Shown: positions 8,645 to 16,843 of the stretch, piece after piece | Numbering within the stretch: the first letter of the stretch is position 1 | Layout of the letters: each line of letters opens with the position of its first letter | Assembly (NCBI GenBank): GCA_023249635.1 | Contig: JAHFCH010000044.1 | Location: forward strand, 1-36,367 | Reading direction: 5' to 3' | Length of the DNA: 36,367 nt | DNA from: Fibrobacterota bacterium | Lineage (GTDB): Bacteria; Fibrobacterota; Fibrobacteria; UBA11236 | Notes under the pieces: model-generated | What the model saw: the letters and a program-made list of their open reading frames with translations, nothing else | Told to the model about the DNA's origin: nothing | Database searches by the model: none | Translations under genes and position numbers: made by a program

Positions 8645-8721
8645 TGACGCCCGCCGGGCACAATCGTAGTTTGCCTCGCCGGGCAGGGTCGGCCGTCCCC
8701 GACCGGGCGGCCGCGGAAAGC

Positions 8722-9885
8722 GTGAGCTTGGACCAGAATCTACAGCAAGGACCGGCGGCCGGGGAAATTACCCTCGTAGTGGCCCAGTCCCCGCGCTACT
8801 ACCCCCACGTGGCCCGGCACCTGCGCAGCCTCAAAAAAGCCTACGCGCGGGTGCGGCTCCTGTATTGGGAAAAGGACGCGAGCGAACCGCTGTACGCCTT
8901 TCCCGAAGTCGAAGCCGAGCGGGTGGTTCTGCCCAGCGGCGGGGGCGGCGTTTTCTTCCTTAAGCTGATGCTGCGATTCTGGAGCGCGCTGCGCCGGATG
9001 CGGCCGGACGCCATCGAGGCCATCGATCCGTACGCCTTGGGCCCTGCCCGCTGGTATTCCGCTTTCGCGGGCAAGCCCGTGCGCATGGCCTATTTCTCCA
9101 TGGAGTATTTCACGGAGCTTCCCAGCTTGCGCGCCAAGCCCCTCAAACGCCTGGCCTGGAAGTCCCTGGAAGCTTGGGGCGTGGGCGGATGCGCGGCGGT
9201 CGCGACGGTATGCGATAGCATCGCGGAGCGCTTGCGCGCCGATTTCTCCAAACCCGTGTCCACCGTCCGCAACGTGCCCGACCGGGCCGATCAGGGTAAC
9301 ATGCAGGATACCTGGGTGGGATTGCACGCCCGTTGCGGCCTGGCCGGCGGCGAGCCGGTCCTGCTTTACCAGGGCATGCTGCAGGAAGGCCGCGGCCTGG
9401 AGGTTTCCATCCGGGCCCTGCCCAAGGCTCCCGGCCTGCACCTGGCCATCGTCGGCGGCGGGGGCCTGCGCGCGTCCCTGGAAGCCCTGGCCCGGGAAGG
9501 CGGCTGCGCAGCGCGCGTGCATTTTCTCGGCGAGGTCGGATACGGCGAGCTGGTCCACCTCACCCGTGACGCCCTGGCCGGTTTGGCCCTGTTCGAACCG
9601 CTCGCCCCCAGCTACCTCTTCTCCTTGCCCGGAAAGTTGTTCGAATACATCCAGGCCGGCGTACCCGTGATCGCCACCGCGCTTCCGGAAATGCGCAAGA
9701 TCATAGAAGGCTACGGGGTGGGCCTCTGCCTACAAGACATTTCGCCGGAACCCGTAGCGGCAGCCATGCGACGCATGGCGGAAGATCCGGACTGGCGGGC
9801 AGGATTCCACGCCGGCTTGGAAAAGGCCTCCCAAGAGTTGTGCTGGGAAGCCGAAGAATCCCGCTACCTCGCCCTCTATCGCTGA
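8722..9885 (+). CDS. Glycosyltransferase family 4 (GT-B fold)
   Basis: A 387-residue protein if translation starts at the GTG at 8722. The frame is open to a TTG at 8644, but neither start has a well-spaced ribosome site, so the start is uncertain. The N-terminal Rossmann half begins at ITLVVAQSPRYYPHVARHL. The C-terminal half has LLYQGMLQEGRGLE, LHLAIVGGG and HFLGEV. It also has the nucleotide-sugar motif SLPGKLFEYIQAGVPVIAT, whose conserved E is in FEY, characteristic of GT4 retaining enzymes. It probably adds a sugar to a growing lipid-linked glycan at the cytoplasmic membrane. It is convergent with the aminotransferase gene, with 12 bases between the stops. Confidence 0.85.
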   Translation: MSLDQNLQQGPAAGEITLVVAQSPRYYPHVARHLRSLKKAYARVRLLYWEKDASEPLYAFPEVEAERVVLPSGGGGVFFLKLMLRFWSALRRMRPDAIEAIDPYALGPARWYSAFAGKPVRMAYFSMEYFTELPSLRAKPLKRLAWKSLEAWGVGGCAAVATVCDSIAERLRADFSKPVSTVRNVPDRADQGNMQDTWVGLHARCGLAGGEPVLLYQGMLQEGRGLEVSIRALPKAPGLHLAIVGGGGLRASLEALAREGGCAARVHFLGEVGYGELVHLTRDALAGLALFEPLAPSYLFSLPGKLFEYIQAGVPVIATALPEMRKIIEGYGVGLCLQDISPEPVAAAMRRMAEDPDWRAGFHAGLEKASQELCWEAEESRYLALYR

Positions 9886-9897
9886 AGCAACCCCGCC

Positions 9898-11010
9898 TTA
9901 TGTGAAGCCGTTGACGGCGTCGATTACCCGATCGCTTTGGACCGTTTTCATCCCGTAGTACAATGGCAGGCTGACCACCGATCGCGCCAGGGCAATCGAA
10001 GCGGGGTAACGTTCCGGTTTCCCCGCAAAGGCGCGGAAGGGGGGCAGCTCCGGCAGGATGATGGGGTAATGGATCCCGTACCCGATGCCGAGTTTGTCGA
10101 GATGCACCAGCAGACGTTCGCGCCGCGCCGCCCTGCACACGAACAGGTGCCATACGGAATCGCGGCCGCCGCCGAGCGGGGTAACCTCTTCGTTACGGAG
10201 ACCGCCCAAATAGGCCGCGGCGAGCTTGGCCCGGGCCGCATTCATGCGTTCCAGGTACGCCAGCTTCTTCTCCAGGAAAAGCCCTTGCAGCCCATCCATG
10301 CGGTAATTGTAGCCGGTCAGATCGTGGTGGTAGCGCAGCTTCTGGCCATGGTTGCGCAGGCGCGCGATGCGATCGGCCATGGCCGGGTCGCGCACGGCGA
10401 TCGCCCCGCCTTCGCCGGCCGCTCCCAGGTTCTTGCTCGGGTAGAAGGAAAAGCAGCCGATGTCGCCTACCGCTCCCGCGCGCTTGGCGCCGATGCGGGC
10501 CCCATGGGCCTGGGCCGCGTCCTCGATGAGCGCGATACCCTTACCCTGGATGGCCCGCTTTATGGCCGCCAGCGGGGCGGGACGGCCAAACAAGTGAACG
10601 GCGATCACGGCTTTGGTACGACGCGTCATCACGGCGGAGACGGTGGCGGCGGAAATGCAAGCGGTGGCGGGATCCACGTCGGCGAAGACGGGCTTGGCGC
10701 CGCAGTAGAGGATGCCCCAGGCGCTGCCTACGAAGGTGAAAGCCGGAACGATCACTTCGTCGCCGGGGCCTATGCCCAAAGCCGCCAAGGCCAGATGCAC
10801 CGCGGAAGTTCCGCTATTGAGGCCCAATACATGGGGCGAGCCCAGATATGCGCCGAAGGCGCGCTCGAACGATTCCACGTAAGGGCCGCCGCTGAAGGCG
10901 CTTTCGCGGTACAACTTGCGGGCCGTCGCAAAAAAGGATTTCTCTACGAGCAGGTTGGCCGGGAGCAGATCCTGGAAGGGCACGCCCCGGGGCGGCGGAC
11001 GCGCGGTCAT
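9898..11010 (-). CDS. DegT/DnrJ/EryC1 sugar aminotransferase (WbpE/WlbC/PorR type)
   Basis: A 370-residue PLP-dependent nucleotide-sugar aminotransferase. Visible signatures are NSGTSAVHLAL (65-75), DEVIVPAFTFVGSA, LIEDAAQAHGA (161-171) and CFSFYPSKNLGAAGEGG, with Lys193 as the Schiff-base lysine. The family makes amino sugars for LPS, capsule or antibiotics. Its partner just upstream is a hexapeptide acyltransferase, and an oxidoreductase lies nearby. The three together match the WbpB/D/E (WlbA/B/C) route to 2,3-diamino-uronate sugars. Alternatives are a QdtB/FdtB-type 3-amino-hexose or PseC-like enzyme. The ATG at 11010 overlaps the acyltransferase stop as ATGA, so the pair is coupled. Confidence 0.9.
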   Translation of the reverse strand: MTARPPPRGVPFQDLLPANLLVEKSFFATARKLYRESAFSGGPYVESFERAFGAYLGSPHVLGLNSGTSAVHLALAALGIGPGDEVIVPAFTFVGSAWGILYCGAKPVFADVDPATACISAATVSAVMTRRTKAVIAVHLFGRPAPLAAIKRAIQGKGIALIEDAAQAHGARIGAKRAGAVGDIGCFSFYPSKNLGAAGEGGAIAVRDPAMADRIARLRNHGQKLRYHHDLTGYNYRMDGLQGLFLEKKLAYLERMNAARAKLAAAYLGGLRNEEVTPLGGGRDSVWHLFVCRAARRERLLVHLDKLGIGYGIHYPIILPELPPFRAFAGKPERYPASIALARSVVSLPLYYGMKTVQSDRVIDAVNGFT

Positions 11011-11468
11011 TTGAAGCGCATGGGCGGACCGAGCACGGTCTTGCCCGGGGGCACGGTTTTGGTGACCACGGCGCCGGCTCCGATCACGGCCCCGGCTCCG
11101 ATCTCGATGCCGGGCAATATGGTGGCGTTGTTCCCGATGGAAGCGCCATCCCCCACCTTGGTCTCCAGCAGGGTCCAATCCTTATGGTCCCGGATCGGCT
11201 CTCCGTCCTTGGACGCCTTGGGGTATTTGTCGTTGCTGAAGATTACGCCGTGGCCCACGAAGACATCGTCGCCCAGGGTCACTCCGGTGCAAAGGAAAGA
11301 GTGGCTTTGTATCTTGCACCTGCGGCCGACCACGGCACCGCGCTGGATCTCCACGAAGGGCCCCACCATGCTGTCATCGCCGATTTCGCAACCGTACAGG
11401 TTCACGAAATCGCTGATGCGCACGTCCTTGCCGAGCTTTACGTCCACCAGGTTTTTCTTCGGATCCAC
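11007..11468 (-). CDS. Hexapeptide-repeat N-acyltransferase (WbpD/WlbB type)
   Basis: A left-handed beta-helix acyltransferase of about 153 residues, assuming the GTG at 11468. The hallmark coil sequence NLYGCEIGDDSMVGPFVEIQ is followed by VVGRRCKIQSHSFLCTGV, then VFVGHGVIFSNDKYPKA and a final coil series ending IGAGAVIGAGAVV. This layout is typical of sugar-nucleotide N-acetyltransferases such as WbpD, WlbB, QdtC and FdtC. The frame remains open to 11624, but the extension is antisense to the GT2 coding region and lacks family sequence. A TATATT lies seven bases before the GTG, suggesting a very short leader. The product feeds the aminotransferase/acyltransferase step of sugar synthesis. Confidence 0.85.
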   Translation of the reverse strand: MDPKKNLVDVKLGKDVRISDFVNLYGCEIGDDSMVGPFVEIQRGAVVGRRCKIQSHSFLCTGVTLGDDVFVGHGVIFSNDKYPKASKDGEPIRDHKDWTLLETKVGDGASIGNNATILPGIEIGAGAVIGAGAVVTKTVPPGKTVLGPPMRFK

Positions 11469-11471
11469 GCC

Positions 11472-12374
11472 TTGAAATATAGTCTCCTGCTTCCCGTTAG
11501 GAACGAGGCGGCCCGCATCGACGAGGTGGTGCGCGCCGTCTTTGCCGACCTGGGCGCCAACCCCGATTGGGAAGTCTGCTTCGGCGACGACGCCTCGGAC
11601 GACGGCACTTATGAACGCCTGCATTCCCTGGCCGATCTTTTCCCGTTCCGGCTCTTGAGGCCGCCCCAGAACCTGGGCCGCGGCGGTATCCGCAATCTAC
11701 TGGCCCAAGAGGCCCGCGGCAGCATCCTGATCTTCCTGGACGGCGATTGCAAACCGCGTCCGGGCTTCTTCCAGGCCTGGGAGAGCCTGGAAGACGAGGC
11801 GGCCTGGATGGGGCGGGTAAGCTATGAGACGCGGCCGGCCAGCGGCTTCAGCCGCTTCCTGGCGAAGGGCTCGGGCATGGGCAAACGCAAGCTGCCCGGT
11901 CCGGTGCCGGCCGCCTATTTCATCTCCCAGAACTTCCGCCTCTCCAAGGATCTGTTCCTGCGCATCGGCGGCTTCCGTACCGATCTACTGGGATGGGGCG
12001 GTGAAGATACCGACTTCGGATGCAAGCTGGCCCGCGCGGGCGCGCCCATGCGCTTCCGACCCGAAGCCGAGGCCCGTCACCCCTCGGTTACCGGGGTTGA
12101 GGCCTACTTCGCGCGCCTGTTCCATTTCGGCCGCGTCAACCTGCCCGTGCTCATTGCCGCCAATCCCGATCTGGGGCGCCAGTTCAAGCTTCGATTCGCG
12201 CGCGGACCATGGCGCCTGGTCTTCCTCAACCCGGCGATCTTTTCGCTTTGCCGTAGCCTGGTGACGGCGCGTAAGGGATGGCCTTGGCCTTTCGCCTTCT
12301 ACCGTTACGTGATCTTCAATTGTTATGCGCGGGGCTTTCTGCAGGCCCCGACTTCGCCGCGCCCGCGGGCCTGA
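11472..12374 (+). CDS. Glycosyltransferase family 2 (GT-A fold)
   Basis: A 300-residue GT-A enzyme starting at the TTG at 11472 (KYSLLLPVRNEAARI), where the family N-terminus normally begins; an open extension to 11184 is antisense to the acyltransferase. Motifs are FGDDASDDGT for the nucleotide site, FLDGDCKP with the DxD-type metal site, and GWGGEDTDFGCKLARAG, the Glyco_transf_7C/chondroitin-synthase-like acceptor-side motif with ED. A C-terminal hydrophobic patch near WPFAFYRYVIFNCY may touch the membrane. The substrate is unknown; LPS or exopolysaccharide assembly is likely. Its start is three bases from the start of the opposite-strand acyltransferase, and it converges on the PorZ-like gene. 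Confidence 0.85.
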   Translation: MKYSLLLPVRNEAARIDEVVRAVFADLGANPDWEVCFGDDASDDGTYERLHSLADLFPFRLLRPPQNLGRGGIRNLLAQEARGSILIFLDGDCKPRPGFFQAWESLEDEAAWMGRVSYETRPASGFSRFLAKGSGMGKRKLPGPVPAAYFISQNFRLSKDLFLRIGGFRTDLLGWGGEDTDFGCKLARAGAPMRFRPEAEARHPSVTGVEAYFARLFHFGRVNLPVLIAANPDLGRQFKLRFARGPWRLVFLNPAIFSLCRSLVTARKGWPWPFAFYRYVIFNCYARGFLQAPTSPRPRA

Positions 12375-12401
12375 AGCGGGCGCAGGTAACGACTACCCGC
12401 T
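12375..12401. terminator. Weak stem-loop between convergent genes
   Basis: AGCGGG at 12375-12380 pairs with CCCGCT at 12396-12401 across a 15-base loop, directly between the GT2 stop and the PorZ-like stop. There is no U-run, so this is only a possible terminator. Confidence 0.25.
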
Positions 12402-14673
12402 ACCGGGCCACGATGATCTTGCCGTGGCGGGTTTCCTTGGGGGAACGGGCCACCCAGAAGTACACCCCTTCGCGCACGCGCTCCCCGCCTTGGTTGCGGC
12501 CGTCCCAGCGGATTTGATCGCCGGCGCCGCCGGAGGTAAGCGAACGATGGTAGACCACCGATCCCGATTGCGTCAGCACTTGCACTTCGCTTCCCGCGGA
12601 TAGCCCGTCGAACACCACCTGGGCATGCTTGGAAAGGAACGGGTTGGGATAGACCTTGATGTCGGAAAGGTCGGAACGGACGGGGCGGGAAGCGCTTTCG
12701 TATCGGGCCAGGCCCTTCTCGGTGGTGACCCAGATGTCGCCGTTATCGGGGTTGACCGAAAGGTTGTAGATGACCTCGGAGAGCACGCCGTCATTGAGCC
12801 CGTATTTGCGGAAGGCATGGGAAACGCTGTCGCGGCCCGGAGTGATTTCGAATACGCCGCCTTCCGTGCATCCCGTCCAGAGATGACCCAGCTTATCGAT
12901 TTCGAGATTGTGGCACGCCGTTCCCGAGAAACCCTCAAGGCTATGGAAGGCTTGGCCGGTGTCGGCCTTGTATTGCAACGCGGGAACGAACAGCATGCGC
13001 GTGCCTTCCGTAGTAACCCAGAAGTTACCGCGCCGATCGGCCTGGCCCGCGAGGGTGGGCTCCGGCGTGGAAGGCAGGCTCGTCAGCAGGTTGGCCGTCT
13101 CCAGCGAGACCAGGCCGCCGTTATCCTTGATGCGGTAAGCCTCCAGCCCCTGTTCCGTGACCACGGCCAGCACGGAATCGCCCACCACGGAAACGCTATG
13201 CGATTCCTTGTCGCGGTTCTGCGGCTCGAAGCAGGAGATTTTCCCGGAAGCCAGATCATAGTATGCCAGGCGATAGCGCTCGAAGGCGCTGTACATCCCG
13301 ATGAAGTAACCCTTATCGCGGTACGGGGCCTGCGCCTGTACGGCCGGGAAATTCGGATCCTTGGCGTCGGCGGTGCGCAGGCAGGAATTGACGGCATCGA
13401 AATGGGTTTCCGTCCCGGACCGCAAGGTGGTGTAGCCGCCGCCCCAGTTGCCGACCAGGAAGTCCTGCGGGCCTACCGGAGCGAAGCTATGCAGGCCGCG
13501 GCGCTTCGATTCGACGGCGTCGTTGGGGACGGACAGGAAAGCCACCGAATCCCAGCGATTTCCGTGGAGCTGGTAAACCAACGGCACGGCCCAGCCGAAT
13601 ACCCCGTAGCGGTTGGCATGGGTGCTGATGATTTCGTGCAAGGGGAGCCCATCGGCGCTCGTCAAAGGGTAAAAGATGTCCGGCGTTTTCCAATCCTCGT
13701 TGGCCGGCTGGAAGCGGAACATGTTGTTGGCATGGCCCAGATACCAATGGCCTCCCGCGAAGGCCAGGGCCTGCAGCCCGAAAGGATTCCGGAATGGCTT
13801 GCCGTCGAGTTCCATCACCGACGAGTACCGCGAGATTTTCGCGGGGGGGTCAGTCAGCGCCATACCGTCGAATTCGCTGGCGATACCCTTCTCGGTATAG
13901 AAAAGCATCCCGTGGGCCTTGGCCGCATCGTTTTCCGCGGGCATGTGGCGTGAAGTGTCCATTACCGGAGGGTTGGTATCGCCCGGGGCGGGATCGGGAT
14001 GGACGGGATCGTAGAACAGTCCGCCCTTGGTGATTTCGGTCCAGATGCCGGGATTGAAAATGTTCACCTGCGGATCGCTCAGCAGTTTGTCCAGATGCAA
14101 CACGGCACGGAAGATGCCCACGCCCGTGCCGGCGAAAAGGGTGTCACCCTGGAAGAGCAGCGAGTTGACCGAGAATCCCGAAGCGGTGGCCATCTTGGAA
14201 ACATTGGCCTCGGCAATCTTACGCTTTACGTTGAAGAAGCTGAGCCCCTTGTCGCTGCCCAATACCAGATAACCGGCGCGGTACGCCATGGCGCGCTTGT
14301 TCATGCGCCAGCCCGCTCCCTTGTACGAGGTTCCCAGCACCTCCCAGGTATCCGCGACCCAATCGTACCGGTATAGGAAGCCAAGCTCGGAAGCGGCGAA
14401 CACGGTGCCTTCGGGGCTGACCGCCAAAGCGTTGATGCCCACGTCCCGCAATCCCTGCTGGTTCCGGTAGGTCTTTTCCTCATCGTTGGCGGGATTGATC
14501 TTGCGCACCCCGCCGGCGGTGGCCGCGAACACCAAGCCCTTGGCCACCTTGAGATCGCGGATGCTCTGCACGTAGGTATAGCTGGTCCAGTCCCCGACGA
14601 GCGCCGTCGTGAGGGAGGCGCACGCCATTACGATGGCGCAAGCGGACGCGCAGGCGGAGGCCAAGGGTTTCAT
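12400..14673 (-). CDS. PorZ-like double beta-propeller protein with C-terminal FlgD-like/T9SS domain
   Basis: A 757-residue exported protein. A signal peptide (about 1-26) leads into VGDWTSYTYVQSIRDLKVA and then FAATAGGVRKI, NQQGLRDVGINALAV and FAASELGFLYRYD. These are regularly spaced blades like the two-component-regulator propeller and the PorZ N-terminal propeller. Later blades include GDIWVTTEKGLARYES. From about residue 667 a C-terminal Ig-like domain begins with DIKVYPNPF, contains IRWDGRNQGGERVREGVY and ends KIIVAR, like FlgD_ig/T9SS type A domains. Length and architecture match P. gingivalis PorZ (two propellers plus a C-terminal domain), the T9SS attachment-complex subunit that binds anionic LPS. 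It could instead be a general T9SS-exported propeller. Its ATG overlaps the oxidoreductase stop as ATGA. Confidence 0.65.
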   Translation of the reverse strand: MKPLASACASACAIVMACASLTTALVGDWTSYTYVQSIRDLKVAKGLVFAATAGGVRKINPANDEEKTYRNQQGLRDVGINALAVSPEGTVFAASELGFLYRYDWVADTWEVLGTSYKGAGWRMNKRAMAYRAGYLVLGSDKGLSFFNVKRKIAEANVSKMATASGFSVNSLLFQGDTLFAGTGVGIFRAVLHLDKLLSDPQVNIFNPGIWTEITKGGLFYDPVHPDPAPGDTNPPVMDTSRHMPAENDAAKAHGMLFYTEKGIASEFDGMALTDPPAKISRYSSVMELDGKPFRNPFGLQALAFAGGHWYLGHANNMFRFQPANEDWKTPDIFYPLTSADGLPLHEIISTHANRYGVFGWAVPLVYQLHGNRWDSVAFLSVPNDAVESKRRGLHSFAPVGPQDFLVGNWGGGYTTLRSGTETHFDAVNSCLRTADAKDPNFPAVQAQAPYRDKGYFIGMYSAFERYRLAYYDLASGKISCFEPQNRDKESHSVSVVGDSVLAVVTEQGLEAYRIKDNGGLVSLETANLLTSLPSTPEPTLAGQADRRGNFWVTTEGTRMLFVPALQYKADTGQAFHSLEGFSGTACHNLEIDKLGHLWTGCTEGGVFEITPGRDSVSHAFRKYGLNDGVLSEVIYNLSVNPDNGDIWVTTEKGLARYESASRPVRSDLSDIKVYPNPFLSKHAQVVFDGLSAGSEVQVLTQSGSVVYHRSLTSGGAGDQIRWDGRNQGGERVREGVYFWVARSPKETRHGKIIVAR

Positions 14674-15683
14674 GCGGTTACCGGTGCTACGGGTTTGCCG
14701 CCCTGGGCCATGGAGGCCTGGGCCGCTTCCACCAGCCGAACGATGCGTTCGCCTGCGTCCCCGCCTATGGCCGTGGGCGCGCCATTGTGCAGTACCTCAT
14801 GCACGTGGGCCACCAGCTTCCGCAAGGCTTCGACCTGGGGCAGCTTGGGGATAACGATATCGCCGGTGCGGTAATCGACGAGCAGGGAATGCTTGATGCC
14901 TTCGGGCTTACGCTCCACGCCGTGATCGTACACGCGCAGCTTTTCCGAGGGTTCGGTGTCGTCGAAGAGGATCATCTTGCGCGATCCGCCGATCAGGGTT
15001 TTGCGCACCTTGACCGGGGAAAGCCAGTTGAAATTGAAATGGCAGATCATCCCGCTCGCATAGGTGAAGGTCACGTAGGCGAGGTTCTCCACGTCTTTGT
15101 CGAGATGCCCCGCGCCCACGGCAGCCACGGTGGCGGGCTTTTCGTCGAGCAGGAAATCCACGATGGAGAAATCGTGCGGGGCCAGATCCCAGACCACGTT
15201 GGTGCGCTCCTGGAACAACCCCAGGTTGATGCGCGTGGAATCGAAGTAGCGCAAATCGCCCAGGTCTCCCGAGACGATGGCCGATTTGATGTACTCGATG
15301 GCGGGATTGAAGAGAAAGGTATGGTCGACCAGGATGCGCAGGCCCTTGGCGGCCGCCCGCAGATTCAACTCGCGGCAATGGCCCGACTCCAGCGCCATGG
15401 GCTTTTCGATGAGCAGGTGCTTGCCCGCATCCAGCGCCGCCATGCCCAGGGCATGATGGGTTTCCGGAGGCGTGGCCAAGACGACCAGATCGATATCGGC
15501 GGCGAGGGCGGCGGAAAAATCCTGGGACAGCGGCAGCGAAGGGTAGATGGCGCGGACGGATTCCAGGCGGGCCGGATCCTTATCGATCACGGCGCCGACG
15601 CGGAAATGCGGCGAGGAGAAAAAATTGCGGATGAGATTGGGACCCCAATAACCGCAACCGACTATCGCCACACGTGTCAGCAT
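14670..15683 (-). CDS. Gfo/Idh/MocA oxidoreductase (WbpB/WlbA type)
   Basis: A 337-residue NAD(P)-dependent sugar dehydrogenase. The N-terminal Rossmann motif is VAIVGCGYWGPNLIRNF (residues 5-21) and the family EKP motif (LLIEKPMAL, 90-98) supplies the active-site Lys. The conserved WDLAPHDFSI region carries the catalytic-side His. G-x-WG-x-N and WDL-PHD are typical of the WlbA/WbpB branch that oxidises UDP-GlcNAcA at C3. The frame is open upstream to 16004, but the ATG at 15683 begins the domain; upstream sequence belongs to the LpxK-like gene, overlapped by seven bases. The 3' end overlaps the PorZ-like start by four bases, so the three genes are probably translated as a coupled unit. Confidence 0.88.
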   Translation of the reverse strand: MLTRVAIVGCGYWGPNLIRNFFSSPHFRVGAVIDKDPARLESVRAIYPSLPLSQDFSAALAADIDLVVLATPPETHHALGMAALDAGKHLLIEKPMALESGHCRELNLRAAAKGLRILVDHTFLFNPAIEYIKSAIVSGDLGDLRYFDSTRINLGLFQERTNVVWDLAPHDFSIVDFLLDEKPATVAAVGAGHLDKDVENLAYVTFTYASGMICHFNFNWLSPVKVRKTLIGGSRKMILFDDTEPSEKLRVYDHGVERKPEGIKHSLLVDYRTGDIVIPKLPQVEALRKLVAHVHEVLHNGAPTAIGGDAGERIVRLVEAAQASMAQGGKPVAPVTA

Positions 15684-16753
15684 CGGGGGTAATGTACCAA
15701 ATATCGGTTCCGCGGGAGTAGCTGCAGGCGCGCTTCCAGGGCCTGCCAAGCCGCCGCATCCAACCGCGTTTCCCGGTCGATGACAAGCACGGGAGGAAGC
15801 CCTGCCACCCCCGCCAGCTTCAAGCCTTCCTTGCGCGTACAAAGTATGGCGGCGCCGGGATGGCGCGCGGCAGCGGCCTTGAGGCGCCCCAGTGGCGCGG
15901 GCCCGTGATTGCGCCCCGGTACGGTCTCCAGAATGCGGACGCCGGCGCGGCGCAGCTCCTCCAGAAAGGGCTGGTTGTTCCCCAGGGCGCAATGCACGAT
16001 GCAAGGCGCGTCCCAGCCATCGGGAAGCATCATCGGGCGAGTGAATCCCGGGCCGGGTAACGTGTCAGTTACGGAGGCGGGTCCCGTTAGGATCAAATCG
16101 GCCCGCGCCGCAGCGGAAACGGTTTCGCGGAACGGCCCCCCGGGCAGCAGATCGAACAGGCCGGGCCGCTCACCCGGAGCCATCAGCGCAATATGGACGG
16201 CGCCCGGCAAGCGCGGATCCTGGTACCCATCATCGGAGACGAGCGTATCGAAGGGTTCGCCCCCGACCGCGCCCCCGGCCAGCCTTTCCCATGCCCGCGC
16301 ACGGTTCCGTGTCACGAATACCCGGATTCCTGATTCGCGCCGCAGCAGCACGGCTTCTTCCGAAGTGGCTCGCCAATCCGAATCCGGAAATACCTCGATG
16401 GGATCGGCGCTCGAGCCGTCGCCGGGACCGATGCGGTAAGCCAGGATCGCCGGTCGACGGCCACGCAGTTGGAGACCTTGGGCCAAGGCCAGGGTCACGC
16501 TGGTTTTCCCCGAGCCTCCCGAGCGCAAAGCCCCGACTACGACCATGGGCAAACGTGACGGGGCGGACGCCCTGGAACGGGGAAAGCCCACACGCATCCA
16601 GGCCCGATGAGCGCGGGAGAAAGCCCAGTAAAGCGGTGAAAATGCCGCTAAAACCCGGTGGGGCCGCCACAGTTGCCGGCCCCAATCTTCGCAAATCCGG
16701 GCTGCGCCTAAAAAGGGCCTAAAAGCTGACAAAATTGAATTCCTGGCGGCCAC
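15677..16753 (-). CDS. lpxK: Tetraacyldisaccharide 4'-kinase (lipid A kinase)
   Basis: A 358-residue protein of LpxK length. LpxK phosphorylates the 4'-position of the lipid A disaccharide at the inner membrane. The Walker A region is VGALRSGGSGKTS (canonical VGN-x-x-x-GGTGKTP, so three conserved positions differ). The EEAVLLRRESGIRVFVTRNR segment matches the E-P-x-L-x-x-R region. SDDGYQD matches the DDGFQ catalytic motif, and LLPGGPFRET matches the LPAGPLRE motif. Translation may start at the GTG at 16753 or at an internal TTG at 16732 that has AGGA eight bases upstream. It is the first gene of the lpxK-oxidoreductase-PorZ-like group and is divergent from the DUF2225 gene. Confidence 0.85.
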   Translation of the reverse strand: MAARNSILSAFRPFLGAARICEDWGRQLWRPHRVLAAFSPLYWAFSRAHRAWMRVGFPRSRASAPSRLPMVVVGALRSGGSGKTSVTLALAQGLQLRGRRPAILAYRIGPGDGSSADPIEVFPDSDWRATSEEAVLLRRESGIRVFVTRNRARAWERLAGGAVGGEPFDTLVSDDGYQDPRLPGAVHIALMAPGERPGLFDLLPGGPFRETVSAAARADLILTGPASVTDTLPGPGFTRPMMLPDGWDAPCIVHCALGNNQPFLEELRRAGVRILETVPGRNHGPAPLGRLKAAAARHPGAAILCTRKEGLKLAGVAGLPPVLVIDRETRLDAAAWQALEARLQLLPRNRYLVHYPRC

Positions 16754-16843
16754 GTGGGATAATGGTTGCGTTGCTCAGGCTGGATGCCGCGCGCTCTGGA
16801 AATCTAGCTATTCCACGGGTTTGCGCCCCAGGTAAGGATGCGT

